NCBI RefSeq assembly: GCF_003667705.1
Contig: NZ_CP033019.1
Span: 4,278,001 to 4,342,000 of the forward strand
DNA from: Janthinobacterium agaricidamnosum
GTDB taxonomy: Bacteria > Pseudomonadota > Gammaproteobacteria > Burkholderiales > Burkholderiaceae_D
Length of the DNA: 64,000 nt
Direction: 5' to 3'
Under the pieces are notes generated by a model, which was not told where the DNA came from, made no database searches, and worked only from the letters and a program-made list of their open reading frames with translations. Positions within the stretch are counted from its first letter, which is position 1, and each line of letters begins with the position of its first letter. The translations under genes were made by a program, and so were the position numbers. This document shows, in pieces, positions 48,793 to 59,666 of this stretch.

Positions 48793-51254
48793 GCGGCCGC
48801 CTTTTCCAGCGCCAGCACCAGCCGCGCCACCCGGTCCGACAGTTTTTCCGTCGTCAGCTGTTCGCGGAAGCGCTCGACCATCAGGCCGAAGGCAAATGGC
48901 GAGGCGCGCTCCAGCGCTTGCAGGCAGATGCTGCGTCCATGCAGTTCGCGCAAGGTGGCGCGCAGGCGCGTCAGTTCCAGTTCCTGCTCCAGCACTTCGC
49001 GCTGCGCCTGCGTGAGCAGCAAATTGGCCGCGTCGTGCTTGCGGAACACTTCAAAGAACAGCGAGGACGACGCTTGCAGCTGGCGCGCGCTTTTCGGCTG
49101 GCCTGGATAGCCCTGGAACACGAGGCCGGCGATGCGGGCGATTTCGCGGAAACGCCGCTGCGACAGTTCCGTCGCGTTCAGGCTGGCCAGCACGTCTTCG
49201 AGCAAGTTGTCCGTTCTGAACAGGGGAAGATCGGCACCGCTGGCGGCCGTCAGCAGCGGCGCAAAATCGATATCGTCCGCGCCCAGCAGTTCAAAGCCGT
49301 AATCGTTGACGGCGATCGACAAGGTGGCCGGCTGCACGCGCGCGATGCGATAGGCCAGCAGGGATGCCAGGCCCAGGTGCACGGAGCGGCCCGCAAACGG
49401 ATACACGAACAGGTGATGGCCCTCGCGGCTGGACAAGGTTTCCAGCAGCAGGCTGGCGCGCGTGGGCAGGCTGGACCATTTCTGCTGGATGGCCAGCAGG
49501 GGCGCCAGCGCGCGCATTTCCGGCCCGCTGGCACGGCCCTCCTGCGCCAGCTGCAGCTGGTCCAGCACGGCATGCGCCAGCTCCGACGACAGCGGCATCT
49601 TGCCGCCCTGCCAGCGCGGCACGGCACCGCGGCTGCCCGTGGCGCGCCGCACGTAGGCCGTCATCTCATGCACGCGCACGAATTCCAGGATACGCCCGCC
49701 AAACAGAAAATGGTCGCCCTGCTTCAGGCGCGCGATGAACGATTCCTCGATGCTGCCGATGCGCGCCCCGCCGAGGAATTTGACCTGGATCGCCGCTTCC
49801 GAGACGATGGTGCCGATGCTCATGCGGTGGCGCCGTGCCAGCGCCAGGTCCGGCACGCGGTAGACGCCTGCATCGTCCGGCAGCACTCTGCGGTATTCCG
49901 GGTACACGGTCAGGCTTTGCCCGCCGCGCGCGACGAAGTCGAGCGCCCATTGCCACTCGTCCGGCGTCAGGTGGCGATACGACCAGGCCGCGCGCACTTC
50001 CGCGTACAGGGCCGGCGAGTCGAAACCGCCGCCCAGCGCGATCGTCACCAGGTGCTGCACCAGCACGTCGAGCGGCTTGTCCGGCACGGGCCGCGCTTCT
50101 AGGTGGCCCTGCGCCAGGGCAGCGCGGGCGGCGGCCGCTTCCAGCAATTCCAGGCTGTTGGTGGGCACCAGGGTGACGCGCGAAATGCGCCCCGGCGCGT
50201 GGCCGCTGCGCCCCGCCCGCTGCACCAGGCGCGCGATGCCTTTCGCGCTGCCCACCTGCAGCACCCGTTCGACGGGCAGGAAATCGACGCCCAGGTCCAG
50301 GCTGGACGTGCACACGACGGCTTTCAGCTCGCCCGTCTTCAGGTGCTGCTCGACCCACTCGCGCACTTCGCGGTCCAGCGAACCGTGGTGCAGGGCGATC
50401 AGGCCGGCCCAGTCGGGGCGCGCATCGAGCAAGTGCTGGTACCACAGCTCGGCCTGCGAACGCGTGTTGGTGAACACCAGGGTGGTGGCGCTGCCCTCGA
50501 TCTCGGCGATCAGCGGCTGCAGCATCTGGATGCCCAGGTGGCCGCCCCAGGGAAAGCGCGTGGGATTGACGGGAATCAGACTGTCGACAAGGATGCGCTT
50601 TTTGACTTTACCTTCGACCAGCACGCCATCGCTTTGTTCTCCCAGCAAGACGTCCTGCGCCTGCCGCAGATTGCCCAGGGTAGCCGACAAGCCCCACGTC
50701 ATCAAGGTTGCATTCCAGCGGCGCAAACGGGCCAGCGCCAGCTGCACCTGCACGCCGCGCTTGCTGCCCATCAATTCATGCCACTCGTCGACGATCACCG
50801 TTTCCAGCAGGCTGAAGCGTTCCTGCGCGTCCGCCTGGCTCAGCATCAGGGACAGGCTTTCCGGCGTCGTGACGAGCACCTCGGGCCACGCTTTCGCCTG
50901 CCGCGCCCGCTGCGCGGCGCTCGTATCGCCCGTGCGCGCCTCGATGCGCCAGCCGGGCGCCAGCGTTTCGCCGGACGCCTGCAGCGCGCGCACGGTGTCG
51001 GCCGCCAGCGCCCGCATGGGCGTGATCCACAGCACGCGCATGCCCTGCTTCCTGCCCTTGCGTTGTAGCCGCTCGGCGCGCAGCAAGGCGCCGAACCACA
51101 CGGCATACGTCTTGCCGGACCCTGTACTCGCATGCAGCAAGCCGGACTGGCCCTGCGCGCCAGCGCGCCAGACGGCGCGCTGGAAAGGAAAGATCGTCCA
51201 GCCGCGCCCCGTGAACCACGCATCGATGCGCTGCGCCAGCGCGCTTTTACTCAT
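48789..51254 (-). CDS. ligase-associated DEXH-box DNA helicase (Lhr-core type)
   Basis: An 821-residue superfamily 2 helicase. Walker A is in [15 protein letters not shown], the DExH box in [15 protein letters not shown], motif III in [10 protein letters not shown], and motif VI in [14 protein letters not shown]. The C-terminal Lhr-type winged-helix and beta-barrel parts follow. Homologues described from Pseudomonas form a four-gene repair cluster with an ATP-dependent ligase, an MBL nuclease and a phosphoesterase, the same set as here. It is 7 nt from the ligase gene and overlaps the phosphoesterase gene by 4 nt. Confidence 0.93.
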   Translation of the reverse strand: MSKSALAQRIDAWFTGRGWTIFPFQRAVWRAGAQGQSGLLHASTGSGKTYAVWFGALLRAERLQRKGRKQGMRVLWITPMRALAADTVRALQASGETLAPGWRIEARTGDTSAAQRARQAKAWPEVLVTTPESLSLMLSQADAQERFSLLETVIVDEWHELMGSKRGVQVQLALARLRRWNATLMTWGLSATLGNLRQAQDVLLGEQSDGVLVEGKVKKRILVDSLIPVNPTRFPWGGHLGIQMLQPLIAEIEGSATTLVFTNTRSQAELWYQHLLDARPDWAGLIALHHGSLDREVREWVEQHLKTGELKAVVCTSSLDLGVDFLPVERVLQVGSAKGIARLVQRAGRSGHAPGRISRVTLVPTNSLELLEAAAARAALAQGHLEARPVPDKPLDVLVQHLVTIALGGGFDSPALYAEVRAAWSYRHLTPDEWQWALDFVARGGQSLTVYPEYRRVLPDDAGVYRVPDLALARRHRMSIGTIVSEAAIQVKFLGGARIGSIEESFIARLKQGDHFLFGGRILEFVRVHEMTAYVRRATGSRGAVPRWQGGKMPLSSELAHAVLDQLQLAQEGRASGPEMRALAPLLAIQQKWSSLPTRASLLLETLSSREGHHLFVYPFAGRSVHLGLASLLAYRIARVQPATLSIAVNDYGFELLGADDIDFAPLLTAASGADLPLFRTDNLLEDVLASLNATELSQRRFREIARIAGLVFQGYPGQPKSARQLQASSSLFFEVFRKHDAANLLLTQAQREVLEQELELTRLRATLRELHGRSICLQALERASPFAFGLMVERFREQLTTEKLSDRVARLVLALEKAAA

Positions 51255-51261
51255 CGCCTGC

Positions 51262-52902
51262 TCATGCGGCGCCCGCCAGCATGGCCTTCAGCGTGGCCAG
51301 GGTGTCGGCGTCGGCAACTGTCTTGTCTTCGCGGCGGCGCAGGATGCGGGGGAAGCGCACGGCGATGCCCGCCTTGTGGCGGCTGGACGCAGCGATGCCC
51401 TCGAAACCGATCTCGAACACCATCGTCGGCTGCACGCTGCGCACGGGGCCGAATTTTTCTATCGTCGTCTTGCGGATGGCCGCGTCGACTTGCGCGATCT
51501 CCGCATCGGTCAAGCCCGAATACGCCTTGGCGAACGGCACCAGCTTACGCTCCCCCTGCCCGCCCTCCTCCACGTCATCCCACACGGCAAACGTATAATC
51601 CGTGTACAGCGACGCGCGGCGGCCGTGGCCCGCCTGGGCGTAGATCAGCACGGCGTCGATGGCATACGGATCGATCTTCCATTTCCACCACGTGCCCACG
51701 TCTTTCGTGCGGCCCACGCCATACGCGGCCGACACGGCCTTGAGCATCAGGCCTTCCACGCCGCGCGCGCGCGATTCCTCGCGGATGATGGCCAATGCCT
51801 CCCAGCTAGCCGCGTCAACACGCGGCGACAGGCGCAACGCGGGAGAGTGCACGCCGGCCACCACGCTTTCCAGCAGCGCGCGCCGTTCCAGCTGGGGCAG
51901 CTGGCGCACGTCCACGCCATCGAGTTCCAGCACATCGTAAGCCACCAGCACGGCGGGCAGCTCGGCCAGCAGCTTGGGCGAGACCGTCTTGCGGCCCATC
52001 CGTTGCTGCAAATCGGCAAATGGCGCCGGCACGTCGCCCGGCTGCCAGATGAGGATTTCGCCATCGAGCACGGTACCCTCGGGCAAGGCCAGCTGCGCCA
52101 GTTCCGGAAAGCGCTCCGTGATCAATTCCTCGCCGCGCGACCACAGCCAGTTCACGCCATCGCGGCGCAGCAGCTGGGCGCGCATGCCGTCGTATTTCCA
52201 CTCGGCCAGCCAGCCGCCGATGTCGCCCAGGCTTTCCGGCCCCGCCTGCAGGGGATGCGCGAGGAAAAACGGATACGGCTGGCCGCCGCGCAGCGCATGT
52301 TCGCCGTCCGACTGCGCGGCGATCAGCTTCAAGAATCCAGCGCCCGTGGGGTTGACCTTGCCATCGGTCCAGCCCATCAGGCGCTGGGCGATCAGCTTGC
52401 TGTCGACGGCGGCGATGGACGCCAGCGCGCGCGTCACCAGCAGTTTTGAGACGCCCACGCGAAAGCCGCCGCCGATCAGCTTGATCAACAGAAAACGTTC
52501 GCGCGTTTCCAGCTCGTCCCAGTACCCCAGCAGGGCGGCGCGGATGGCGTCCGGCGCCGCGCCGCGCAACGGTGCGATGCGCTGCTCGACCCACTCGGCC
52601 AGGCCGACGTCGCTGCGTTTGGCGGGCGCGGGCAGGATCAGGGCGATGGTTTCGGCCAGGTCGCCCACGGCGTGATAGGCCTCGTCGAACAGCCAGGCAT
52701 CGAGGCCCGCCCGTTCGGTCGCGTATTCGCGCAGCAATTTGGTGGGCACGGCCTGACGCGGCTTGCCGCCGGCCAGGAAATACACGGCCCAGGCCGCGTT
52801 CTCGGGCGAGGCGCCGCGAAAATAGGCTTGCAGCGCCGCCAGCTTGCGGCTGGTGGAGGTCGTCTCGTCGAGTTCCGCGTACAGCCGGGCAAAGTCACGC
52901 AT
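51262..52902 (-). CDS. ATP-dependent DNA ligase of the repair cassette
   Basis: A 546-residue ATP-dependent DNA ligase. The N-terminal helical DNA-binding domain ([20 protein letters not shown]) is followed by the adenylation domain with the nucleotide-binding Lys in [23 protein letters not shown] and GLMLKAV, then the OB domain ([41 protein letters not shown]). ATG 52902 ([13 protein letters not shown]) is chosen; it overlaps the end of the exonuclease gene by 8 nt. It should seal nicks made by the other cassette enzymes, separate from the NAD-dependent LigA. Confidence 0.93.
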   Translation of the reverse strand: MRDFARLYAELDETTSTSRKLAALQAYFRGASPENAAWAVYFLAGGKPRQAVPTKLLREYATERAGLDAWLFDEAYHAVGDLAETIALILPAPAKRSDVGLAEWVEQRIAPLRGAAPDAIRAALLGYWDELETRERFLLIKLIGGGFRVGVSKLLVTRALASIAAVDSKLIAQRLMGWTDGKVNPTGAGFLKLIAAQSDGEHALRGGQPYPFFLAHPLQAGPESLGDIGGWLAEWKYDGMRAQLLRRDGVNWLWSRGEELITERFPELAQLALPEGTVLDGEILIWQPGDVPAPFADLQQRMGRKTVSPKLLAELPAVLVAYDVLELDGVDVRQLPQLERRALLESVVAGVHSPALRLSPRVDAASWEALAIIREESRARGVEGLMLKAVSAAYGVGRTKDVGTWWKWKIDPYAIDAVLIYAQAGHGRRASLYTDYTFAVWDDVEEGGQGERKLVPFAKAYSGLTDAEIAQVDAAIRKTTIEKFGPVRSVQPTMVFEIGFEGIAASSRHKAGIAVRFPRILRRREDKTVADADTLATLKAMLAGAA

Positions 52903-53935
52903 GGCTGACGTCCTCCGCCGCCGCGGCCGCATCGGGCGCACCGTCATCGGCCTCGTCATCGCCGTATTCCGTCTCGAAGCCGCCCGCCTGCCAGCCGTTC
53001 TGCTGCAGCCAGCGCACCATGACGGGAATCGAGCCATGCGTGACGATGATGCGTTCGGCCTGCGTGGCCGTGATCGCTTGCATCAGGCCGGGCCAGTCGG
53101 CATGGTCGGACAGCACGAAACCCCGGTCCACGCCGCGCCGCCGGCGCGCCCCGCGCAGCAGCATCCAGCCGCTGGCAAACGCATCGCTGTAGTCGCCGAA
53201 GCGCTTCATCCACGGCGAGCCGGCGGCCGATGGGGGCGCGATCACCAGCGCCGTTTTCAATGCAGCCTTGTCCGTCACCTCGCCCACCATCACGGTGGCG
53301 GGCAAGGCCACGCCCGACTCGCGGTAGACCTGCGTCAGGGCTTGCGCCGCGCCATGGCAGATGATGGGGCCGATGCTGGCATCGAGGCCCGCCAGGATGC
53401 GCTGCGCCTTGCCGAAGGCATAGCAGAACAGCACGCTGGTGCGCCCTTCGGCCGCATTCCTGCGCCACCACTGGTTGATGTCGTCGTAGATTTCCTGCGG
53501 CGCCTGCCAGCGGTAAATGGGCAGGCCGAAGGTCGATTCCGTGATGAAGGTGTCGCAGCGCACGGGTTCGAACGGCAGGCAGGTGGGATCGGGCTGCAGC
53601 TTGTAGTCGCCCGACGCCACCCACACTTCGCCGCCATATTCCATGCGCACCTGTGCCGAACCGAGCACGTGGCCGGCCGGATGCAGCGACACCTGCACGC
53701 CGTGGTGTTCGATGGTCTCGCCATACGCGAGGCCCTGGATGGACACGGGGCCCAGGCGCGCGCGCAGCACTTGCTCGCCTGGCGCGGCGCACAGGTAATG
53801 CCGGTGCCCGACCCGCGCATGGTCGGCGTGCGCATGTGTGATGATGGCGCGCTCGACGGGGCGCCACGGGTCGATGTAGAACTGACCCGGCACACAGTAC
53901 AAACCTTCCTTGCGCACCACTACCATGTCTGCCAT
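52895..53935 (-). CDS. ligase-associated MBL-fold DNA exonuclease
   Basis: A 346-residue metallo-beta-lactamase/beta-CASP type nuclease. The metal motif is in AIITHAHADHARVGH; HPAGHVLGSAQVRMEYGG and VWVASGDYK are further conserved metal-site regions; TESTFGLPIYRW and SDHADWPGLMQAI fit the beta-CASP pattern. It is the first gene of the cassette exonuclease-ligase-helicase-phosphoesterase. From memory, relatives are Mn-dependent DNA nucleases. The promoter must lie in the 87 bp between this gene and recQ or further upstream. Confidence 0.92.
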   Translation of the reverse strand: MADMVVVRKEGLYCVPGQFYIDPWRPVERAIITHAHADHARVGHRHYLCAAPGEQVLRARLGPVSIQGLAYGETIEHHGVQVSLHPAGHVLGSAQVRMEYGGEVWVASGDYKLQPDPTCLPFEPVRCDTFITESTFGLPIYRWQAPQEIYDDINQWWRRNAAEGRTSVLFCYAFGKAQRILAGLDASIGPIICHGAAQALTQVYRESGVALPATVMVGEVTDKAALKTALVIAPPSAAGSPWMKRFGDYSDAFASGWMLLRGARRRRGVDRGFVLSDHADWPGLMQAITATQAERIIVTHGSIPVMVRWLQQNGWQAGGFETEYGDDEADDGAPDAAAAAEDVSHA

Positions 53936-54022
53936 GCCCTGCTCCCTGCGTTATCACGCGTTGGAATGGGCTGATTCTAGCGCTCTTGCGCCAGATCATC
54001 TGTCAGACAGCGCACACTGGGT

Positions 54023-55714
54023 TCACGCCGGTGCGACAAACTCGGCCATGAAGGTGCGCGTGGTGTTTTCCGGAAAGGCAATCGTGACCTGGTCGCCCGC
54101 CACCGACAGTACGGTGCCGATCTGGTAGCGGGGCACGCGCACGCGGCTGCCGACGGCGATCTGCGGCGCTGGCGGCGGCGATGGCGCTTGGGACGGGACC
54201 GGGGGCAACTCGTCGAGGGAAATGGGCGCGGCCAGCGCGGGCGGCGACAGGCAATTGTCACAGGTGCAGCAGCGCTGGAAATCGCCGGCATCGCCAAAAT
54301 AATCGAGCAGCAGTTTCCAGCGGCACAAGCCGCTTTGCGCATAGGCCACCATCTGCTCGAGCGCCTGTTTGTCGCGCTCCTGCTTGTCGACGTAGATCTG
54401 CGCCAGCTGCGCATACGAGGGCGAGCTGGCCGAGGGCGCTTTCAGGCTGTAGCCCAGCTTGCGGTCCTGGCGCAGCAGCTTGCCGTCTTTCAACAGTTTC
54501 AGGCATACCTTCAGGTGGCCGTCGGAAAAATCGGGCAGGCTGGACGCCAGCGCAGCGAAAGTAAACGTGGCCGGCAATTCTTGCGCTGCCGCCACGATGG
54601 CGGCCAGTTCCTCGGCCGTCGGGTAATGCTTGGCCAGAAAAAATTGCTGGACCCGCTTGTCTTCCTGGAAGTACAGCAAGGTGCAGTCGGCGGGCAAGCC
54701 GTCGCGCCCTGCGCGGCCCGATTCCTGATAGTACGCTTCCAGGTTGGCCGGCACCTGCAAGTGAATGACGAAGCGCGTGTCGGGCTTGTCGATGCCCATG
54801 CCAAAGGCGTTGGTGGCCACCATGATGCGGCGCTCGCCATTCATGAACAAGTCCTGGTGGTGCTTGCGCTCGCGCGCCGCCAGCTTGCCGTGGTAGCAGG
54901 TGACGCTCTCGCCCAACGCTTCCAGCCGCGCCGCCAGGTCTTCGACGGCCTTGACGGTGGCCGCGTACACGATGCCCACGCCCGGCGTCTCGCGCAGCAG
55001 GCGCAGGACTTCATCCTGTTTTTCTCCCGCATTCGTGACCTGGATCACGCGGTAGCGCAAATTGGCGCGGTAGATGCCGGTATTGATGACGTTCAGCTTG
55101 CGCGCTTCGAGTTGCGTATCGATATCGGCCATTACTTCCCCGGTGGCCGTGGCGGTCAACGCCAGCACGGCCGGGCGGCCCAGCGCGCGCAGGGCGGCCG
55201 CGATGTCCAGGTAGGCGGGACGGAAGTCGTGGCCCCACTGGGAAATGCAATGGGCTTCATCGATGACGACCAGGCTTGGCGGCGCGCCGGCCAGCAGGGA
55301 CAGGAAGGCGGTATTGGTAAGACGTTCCGGCGTGCAAAAGATGATGAGTCTGCCGCCCTGGGCGATGCGGGCGATGGCGTCGTCTTCCTCGGCGCGCGAC
55401 AGGCTGCTGTTGAGCTGCACGGCCGTGATGCCCAGTTCGTGCAGCTTTTCCAGCTGGTCCTTCATCAGAGAAATCAACGGGGACACCACCACGGTGGCAC
55501 CCGGCAACAGAGCGGCGGGCAGCTGGTAGCACAGCGACTTGCCGCTGCCCGTGGGCATGATGGCCAGGGTGTCGCGTCCGGCCAGCACGCTGTCGATGAC
55601 GTCCTGCTGGCCGGCGCGCAGCCGCGCCACGCCAAATACGGAGCGCAGCAGACGCTGGATCTTGCGCTGGCGGGCGCTGCCCGCTTCGTTCACTGCAGAA
55701 ATGGTAGTCGCCAT
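54023..55714 (-). CDS. recQ: RecQ-family ATP-dependent DNA helicase
   Basis: A 563-residue 3'-5' helicase. Walker A is in IMPTGSGKSLCYQLPA, the DEAH box and aromatic-rich loop in DEAHCISQWGHDFRPAY, motif VI in YYQESGRAGRDGLPADC. The RecQ zinc-binding domain (CRWKLLLDYFGD, CCTCDNCL) and winged helix follow. A C-terminal extension with a Pro-rich linker and a small beta domain (VGSRVRVPRYQIGTVLSVAG) replaces the HRDC domain. ATG 55714 (MATTISAV) is chosen over a GTG six codons earlier. It lies upstream of the ligase cassette on the same strand, 87 bp away. Confidence 0.93.
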   Translation of the reverse strand: MATTISAVNEAGSARQRKIQRLLRSVFGVARLRAGQQDVIDSVLAGRDTLAIMPTGSGKSLCYQLPAALLPGATVVVSPLISLMKDQLEKLHELGITAVQLNSSLSRAEEDDAIARIAQGGRLIIFCTPERLTNTAFLSLLAGAPPSLVVIDEAHCISQWGHDFRPAYLDIAAALRALGRPAVLALTATATGEVMADIDTQLEARKLNVINTGIYRANLRYRVIQVTNAGEKQDEVLRLLRETPGVGIVYAATVKAVEDLAARLEALGESVTCYHGKLAARERKHHQDLFMNGERRIMVATNAFGMGIDKPDTRFVIHLQVPANLEAYYQESGRAGRDGLPADCTLLYFQEDKRVQQFFLAKHYPTAEELAAIVAAAQELPATFTFAALASSLPDFSDGHLKVCLKLLKDGKLLRQDRKLGYSLKAPSASSPSYAQLAQIYVDKQERDKQALEQMVAYAQSGLCRWKLLLDYFGDAGDFQRCCTCDNCLSPPALAAPISLDELPPVPSQAPSPPPAPQIAVGSRVRVPRYQIGTVLSVAGDQVTIAFPENTTRTFMAEFVAPA

Positions 55715-55820
55715 CGTGGTCCGGTCCCTCACATGCCGGCGCCAATTGCCAGCTTGCCGCCACTTTACGGCCGGGTCTGGCGTACGACCATAGGACGGCT
55801 GCTACAGCCAGCGTAGGATT

Positions 55821-56219
55821 TCAGGAAGCGAACAGGATGGCCCAGAACAGCATCAGCAGCCCGGCAATCGACACGCACCACACGAGCGTGCGCACGACGG
55901 GCACGCCGAACGCGTACAGGGGCAAATACAGTACGCGCGCGGCCAAATACAGGGCGGCGCCGTACAAGGTCAGTGCGCTTTCCTGCGCCGTCACGTGGGC
56001 GATCAGCACGGCGGCGGCGAACAGGGGCAGGGTTTCGAACAGGTTTGCCTGGGCACGCCGCAAACGGCCCGTGATCTTGCCCACGGGCGGTCCGTCGCCG
56101 TCGCGCGCGCTCACGTTATAGGCCGTGCCCGTTTCGCGCGTGCGGAACAGCGCGGGCAGCAGGATTTGCACCAGCGCCAGCACCAGGGTACCGGCCAGCA
56201 TCGTCAGTTCAGGGGTCAT
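55821..56219 (-). CDS. MAPEG family membrane protein
   Basis: A 132-residue inner-membrane protein with four hydrophobic segments (LTMLAGTLVLALVQILLPAL; LFETLPLFAAAVLIAH; LYGAALYLAARVLYLPLYAF; LVWCVSIAGLLMLFWAILFA). The motif RRAQANLFETLPLF is characteristic of bacterial MAPEG proteins (the YecN/Y-family), related to microsomal glutathione transferases. Function in this organism is not known. It stands alone between recQ and the hybrid kinase gene. Confidence 0.9.
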   Translation of the reverse strand: MTPELTMLAGTLVLALVQILLPALFRTRETGTAYNVSARDGDGPPVGKITGRLRRAQANLFETLPLFAAAVLIAHVTAQESALTLYGAALYLAARVLYLPLYAFGVPVVRTLVWCVSIAGLLMLFWAILFAS

Positions 56220-56267
56220 GCCTTACCTCTACGTGTGAGACGGGCGGGCCGAAGCGGCGCGTGCCCG

Positions 56268-59200
56268 TCAAGGTTGGTCGAGTGCCGCTTGCAACTCCAT
56301 CAAATCATAGGGCTTGCGCAAGACACTGGCGGAAAAACCCAGCTCATCCATCGATTCCTTGCCATAGCCCGTGGAAAAGATGATGCGCATGGCCGGTTTA
56401 TCGCGCAGCACCATGCGCGCCAGCGCGATGCCGGACATGCCGGGCAGGCTGACATCGGTAAACAGGATATCGAAGTCTTGCTCATTGAGCAATTTCCACG
56501 CCGCCTCGCCATCGGATACGCCGCTGACCGTATGGCCCAGCATGCCCACCAGTTCGCACACCATCAGCTGCGAATCGAGGTTGTCTTCCACCACAAGTAT
56601 TTTCATCGATGTCGGCATGTCCCCCTGTGGTTCCGGAGCATGGCCCGTCAAGTCCAGTCCCGGCGTGTCACTTCCCAGCACGCTGGCAGCCGCGCTGCCG
56701 GTCGGCAGGATGCCGGCCACCGGCGCGCCGGACCGTTCAAACTGGCGCGCACGCATTTGCTGCTGGCGGTTGGCCAGCACATGGCGCAGCTTGCGCGCCA
56801 GCTCTTCGCGCCGGTACGGCTTGCTGAGCAATTCCACTCCCGCGTCGAGACGCCCCTCATGCACGATGACATCCTGCGCGTAGCCCGACGTAAACAAGAC
56901 GGCGATATCGGGCTGCAACTCGCGCGCCTGGCGCGCCATCTCCGTGCTGCTGACGGGACCGGGCATGATGACGTCCGTAAACAGCAAGTCGATCTGCGCG
57001 CCGCTATGCAGCACGGCCAGCGCGCTTTCGCCATCCTCGGCCTTGAGTACCTTGTAGCCCAGCGCGCCCAGCATATCGACCACGGTGGTGCGCACGCCCA
57101 CGTCGTCTTCCACTACCAGCACGGTTTCCGTGCCGCCCGTGACGACGCCGCTCAATTCCAGTTCCTCGTCCGCTTCGGCCATCAGGGAACGGGGCAAATA
57201 GATTTTGACTCCCGTGCCCACGCCAGGTTCACTGTAAATGCGGATATGGCCGCGGCTTTGCGTGACGAAGCCATACGCCATCGACAGGCCCAGGCCCGTG
57301 CCCGCGCCTTCCGGCTTGGTGGTGAAGAACGGCTCGAACGCGCGCTGCAGCACGGCGCCGCTCATGCCGCGGCCCGTGTCCGTCACCGACAGCATCACGT
57401 ACTGGCCCGCCGGCACATCGACCAGATTGTGCACATACTGTTCGTCGAGCACGACGTTGCCCAGTTCGATCGTCAGCTTGCCCACGCCATCCATGGCGTC
57501 GCGCGCATTGATGGCCAGGTTGAGGATGACGTTCTCGATCTGGCTGCGGTCGACCAGAGTATTCCACAGCCCGCCGCCGCCCACCAGCACGATGTCGATC
57601 GCTTCGCCCAGCGCGCGCCGCAGCAGCGCATCCATGTTGCGCACCACGCGGGCCAGGTCGGCCACCACGGGTTTCAACGGTTGACGCCGCGCAAAGGCCA
57701 GCAGGTGCGACGACAATTTGGCGCCCCGCTCGACGGCGGCAATCGCCGTGTCCAGGCGCTGGCGCATGAGGCCATCCGTGCCCGCCAGATGCTGCAGCAA
57801 GTGCAAATTGCCGGAAATAATTTGCAGCACATTATTGAAATCGTGCGCGATGCCGCCCGTCAACTGGCCCACGGCTTCCATCTTTTGCGCCTGGCGCAAC
57901 GCGTCTTCGGCCTTGGTGCGCTCACCGACTTCCTGTTCGACCCGGTGCTCGAGCGTTTCGTTCAATTCATGCAGCGCTTTTTCCACGCGGCGCCGGTCCG
58001 TGATGTCCGTCTTGACGGCGATCAGGGAACGCGTATGACCCTGCTCATCGACGAGGCGGCTGACATTGCTCGACACCCACACTTGCGTGCCGTCGGGCTT
58101 CAGGTAGCGCTTTTCCAGCGAAAACGACTCGCCCGTTTCCACCAGACGCTGGAACAGCACGTTGTTACCGGGCACGTCCGCCGGATGCATGATGTCGTTC
58201 ATGTTCAAGCTCAGCAGTTCCTCGGCGGAACGCCCCAGCATGCAGCACAGGGCACCGTTGACCCTCTGGAAACTGCCATCGAGGCCCAGCTCGGACAAGC
58301 CCACCGAGGCCTGGCCGAAAATGGCCGCCATGCGCTCCTGGCTGGCGTTGAGTTCGTCCTCGATCTGGCGCCGCTCCGTCACGTCGAACGACACGCCAAC
58401 GTAGCGGCGCTGGCCCGGCATGCGGCCGGCCACCACCTCGCCCTGGCGCGCGATCCAGCGTAGCGCGCCATCGGCGGGGCGGCGGATGCGGTACTCGACG
58501 TATTCGAGGGGATTGGGCGCGACGTCAAGCTTGCTCGGTCCGACCTTTTGCTGGTCGCGCGCATCAACCAGGCTCACCAGCAGGCGTTCCGTCACTTCCA
58601 CCTCGTCGGCAATGCCCCACAGGCGGCGGAACGTGGGCGACACCACCATCGCGCCCGTCTCGGGGAACCATTCGAAGGTGCCGATGCCGCCCGCCTGCTG
58701 GGCCAGGCGCAGCCGCTCCTCGCCTTCCATCCGTTCGGTCACGTCGATGCCTTCGACGAGGATGCCCGTCACCACGCCCTCTTCATCCTTGATGGGCTGG
58801 TAGACGAAATCGATCTGGCGCTGGCCCGTCTGCCCGTCCGCCGCCTGCAAGTCCACCTTCACCTGGCGCCCCTCGTAAGGTTCGCCCGTGCGGTAGACCT
58901 GGTCGAGCAGCTCGATGAAACCTTGCTCCTTGACTTCAGGCAAGGCCGCTTCGACTGTCTTGCCCAGCACATCGCGGTGCCCCACCAGACGCAGATAATG
59001 CTCGTTCGCCAATTCGAACACGTGCTGCGGCCCGCGCAGCAGGGCCATGAAACTCGGCGCCTGCTGGAACAGGGCGCGCAGCAGCGCCCGCTCCTCGCCC
59101 AGGCGGCGGTTGGCCGCGCGCACGGCCTCGCTCTCGGCCTGCAAGGTGGTGTTGAGTTGACCCAGCTCGGCCGTGGCCAGCTTCAGCTTGCGCCCCTCCT

Positions 59201-59666
59201 CCATGCGCGCCGTCAATTCCAGCGCCGTGCACAGCACGCCGTCCACCTGGCCGCCGGCGCCATGCACGGGCGTGTAAAACAGGTCGAAACAGACGTCCGT
59301 ACGCTGTCCGCCGCGCAACAGCGGCAAACAGCATTCGCGGTGCACCTGCGTCTCGCCGCGCAGTCCCGCTTCGAGGATGCGCGCGTTCCAGTCCCAGATT
59401 TCCGGCCAGATGCCCGGCACCGTGCCGCCAAGCGCCGCCGGATGGCGCTCGCCGGCGATCTGGATGTAGTCGTCGTTGTAAATCATGACGTGCTGCGGGC
59501 CCCACATCAGCACCATCGCCATCGGCGAATTGAGCACGATGTCGACGCTGGTGCGCAGATGGGCGGGCCAGCCATCGACGGCGCCCAGGCTGGTGGCGGA
59601 CCAGTCGCGCTGGCGCACCAGTTCCCCCATGCTGCCGCCGCCGCGCGGCCAGGCTGGCGCGCTCAT
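56268..59666 (-). CDS. multi-PAS hybrid histidine kinase with two receiver domains
   Basis: An 1132-residue cytoplasmic hybrid kinase; no membrane helix is visible. Three or more PAS/PAC sensor domains occupy residues about 1-580 (first [20 protein letters not shown]; later [20 protein letters not shown] and [20 protein letters not shown]). The kinase core has His608 in [12 protein letters not shown] and the ATP-binding G boxes ([22 protein letters not shown]). Two receiver domains follow with Asp898 and Asp1071. ATG 59666 gives a 4-nt overlap (ATGA) with the upstream kinase gene. The double receiver points to a phosphorelay. Confidence 0.9.
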   Translation of the reverse strand: MSAPAWPRGGGSMGELVRQRDWSATSLGAVDGWPAHLRTSVDIVLNSPMAMVLMWGPQHVMIYNDDYIQIAGERHPAALGGTVPGIWPEIWDWNARILEAGLRGETQVHRECCLPLLRGGQRTDVCFDLFYTPVHGAGGQVDGVLCTALELTARMEEGRKLKLATAELGQLNTTLQAESEAVRAANRRLGEERALLRALFQQAPSFMALLRGPQHVFELANEHYLRLVGHRDVLGKTVEAALPEVKEQGFIELLDQVYRTGEPYEGRQVKVDLQAADGQTGQRQIDFVYQPIKDEEGVVTGILVEGIDVTERMEGEERLRLAQQAGGIGTFEWFPETGAMVVSPTFRRLWGIADEVEVTERLLVSLVDARDQQKVGPSKLDVAPNPLEYVEYRIRRPADGALRWIARQGEVVAGRMPGQRRYVGVSFDVTERRQIEDELNASQERMAAIFGQASVGLSELGLDGSFQRVNGALCCMLGRSAEELLSLNMNDIMHPADVPGNNVLFQRLVETGESFSLEKRYLKPDGTQVWVSSNVSRLVDEQGHTRSLIAVKTDITDRRRVEKALHELNETLEHRVEQEVGERTKAEDALRQAQKMEAVGQLTGGIAHDFNNVLQIISGNLHLLQHLAGTDGLMRQRLDTAIAAVERGAKLSSHLLAFARRQPLKPVVADLARVVRNMDALLRRALGEAIDIVLVGGGGLWNTLVDRSQIENVILNLAINARDAMDGVGKLTIELGNVVLDEQYVHNLVDVPAGQYVMLSVTDTGRGMSGAVLQRAFEPFFTTKPEGAGTGLGLSMAYGFVTQSRGHIRIYSEPGVGTGVKIYLPRSLMAEADEELELSGVVTGGTETVLVVEDDVGVRTTVVDMLGALGYKVLKAEDGESALAVLHSGAQIDLLFTDVIMPGPVSSTEMARQARELQPDIAVLFTSGYAQDVIVHEGRLDAGVELLSKPYRREELARKLRHVLANRQQQMRARQFERSGAPVAGILPTGSAAASVLGSDTPGLDLTGHAPEPQGDMPTSMKILVVEDNLDSQLMVCELVGMLGHTVSGVSDGEAAWKLLNEQDFDILFTDVSLPGMSGIALARMVLRDKPAMRIIFSTGYGKESMDELGFSASVLRKPYDLMELQAALDQP

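Noticed and set aside
54001..54015. An SOS box upstream of the repair cassette (CTGTCAGACAG)
   Set aside because: The inverted halves are separated by only five bases instead of the ten between CTG and CAG required by LexA, so it does not fit.
55995..58463. An 822-codon forward frame opposite the hybrid kinase
   Set aside because: It lies over the kinase core with its conserved H, N and G boxes on the reverse strand; the forward product shows no family pattern.
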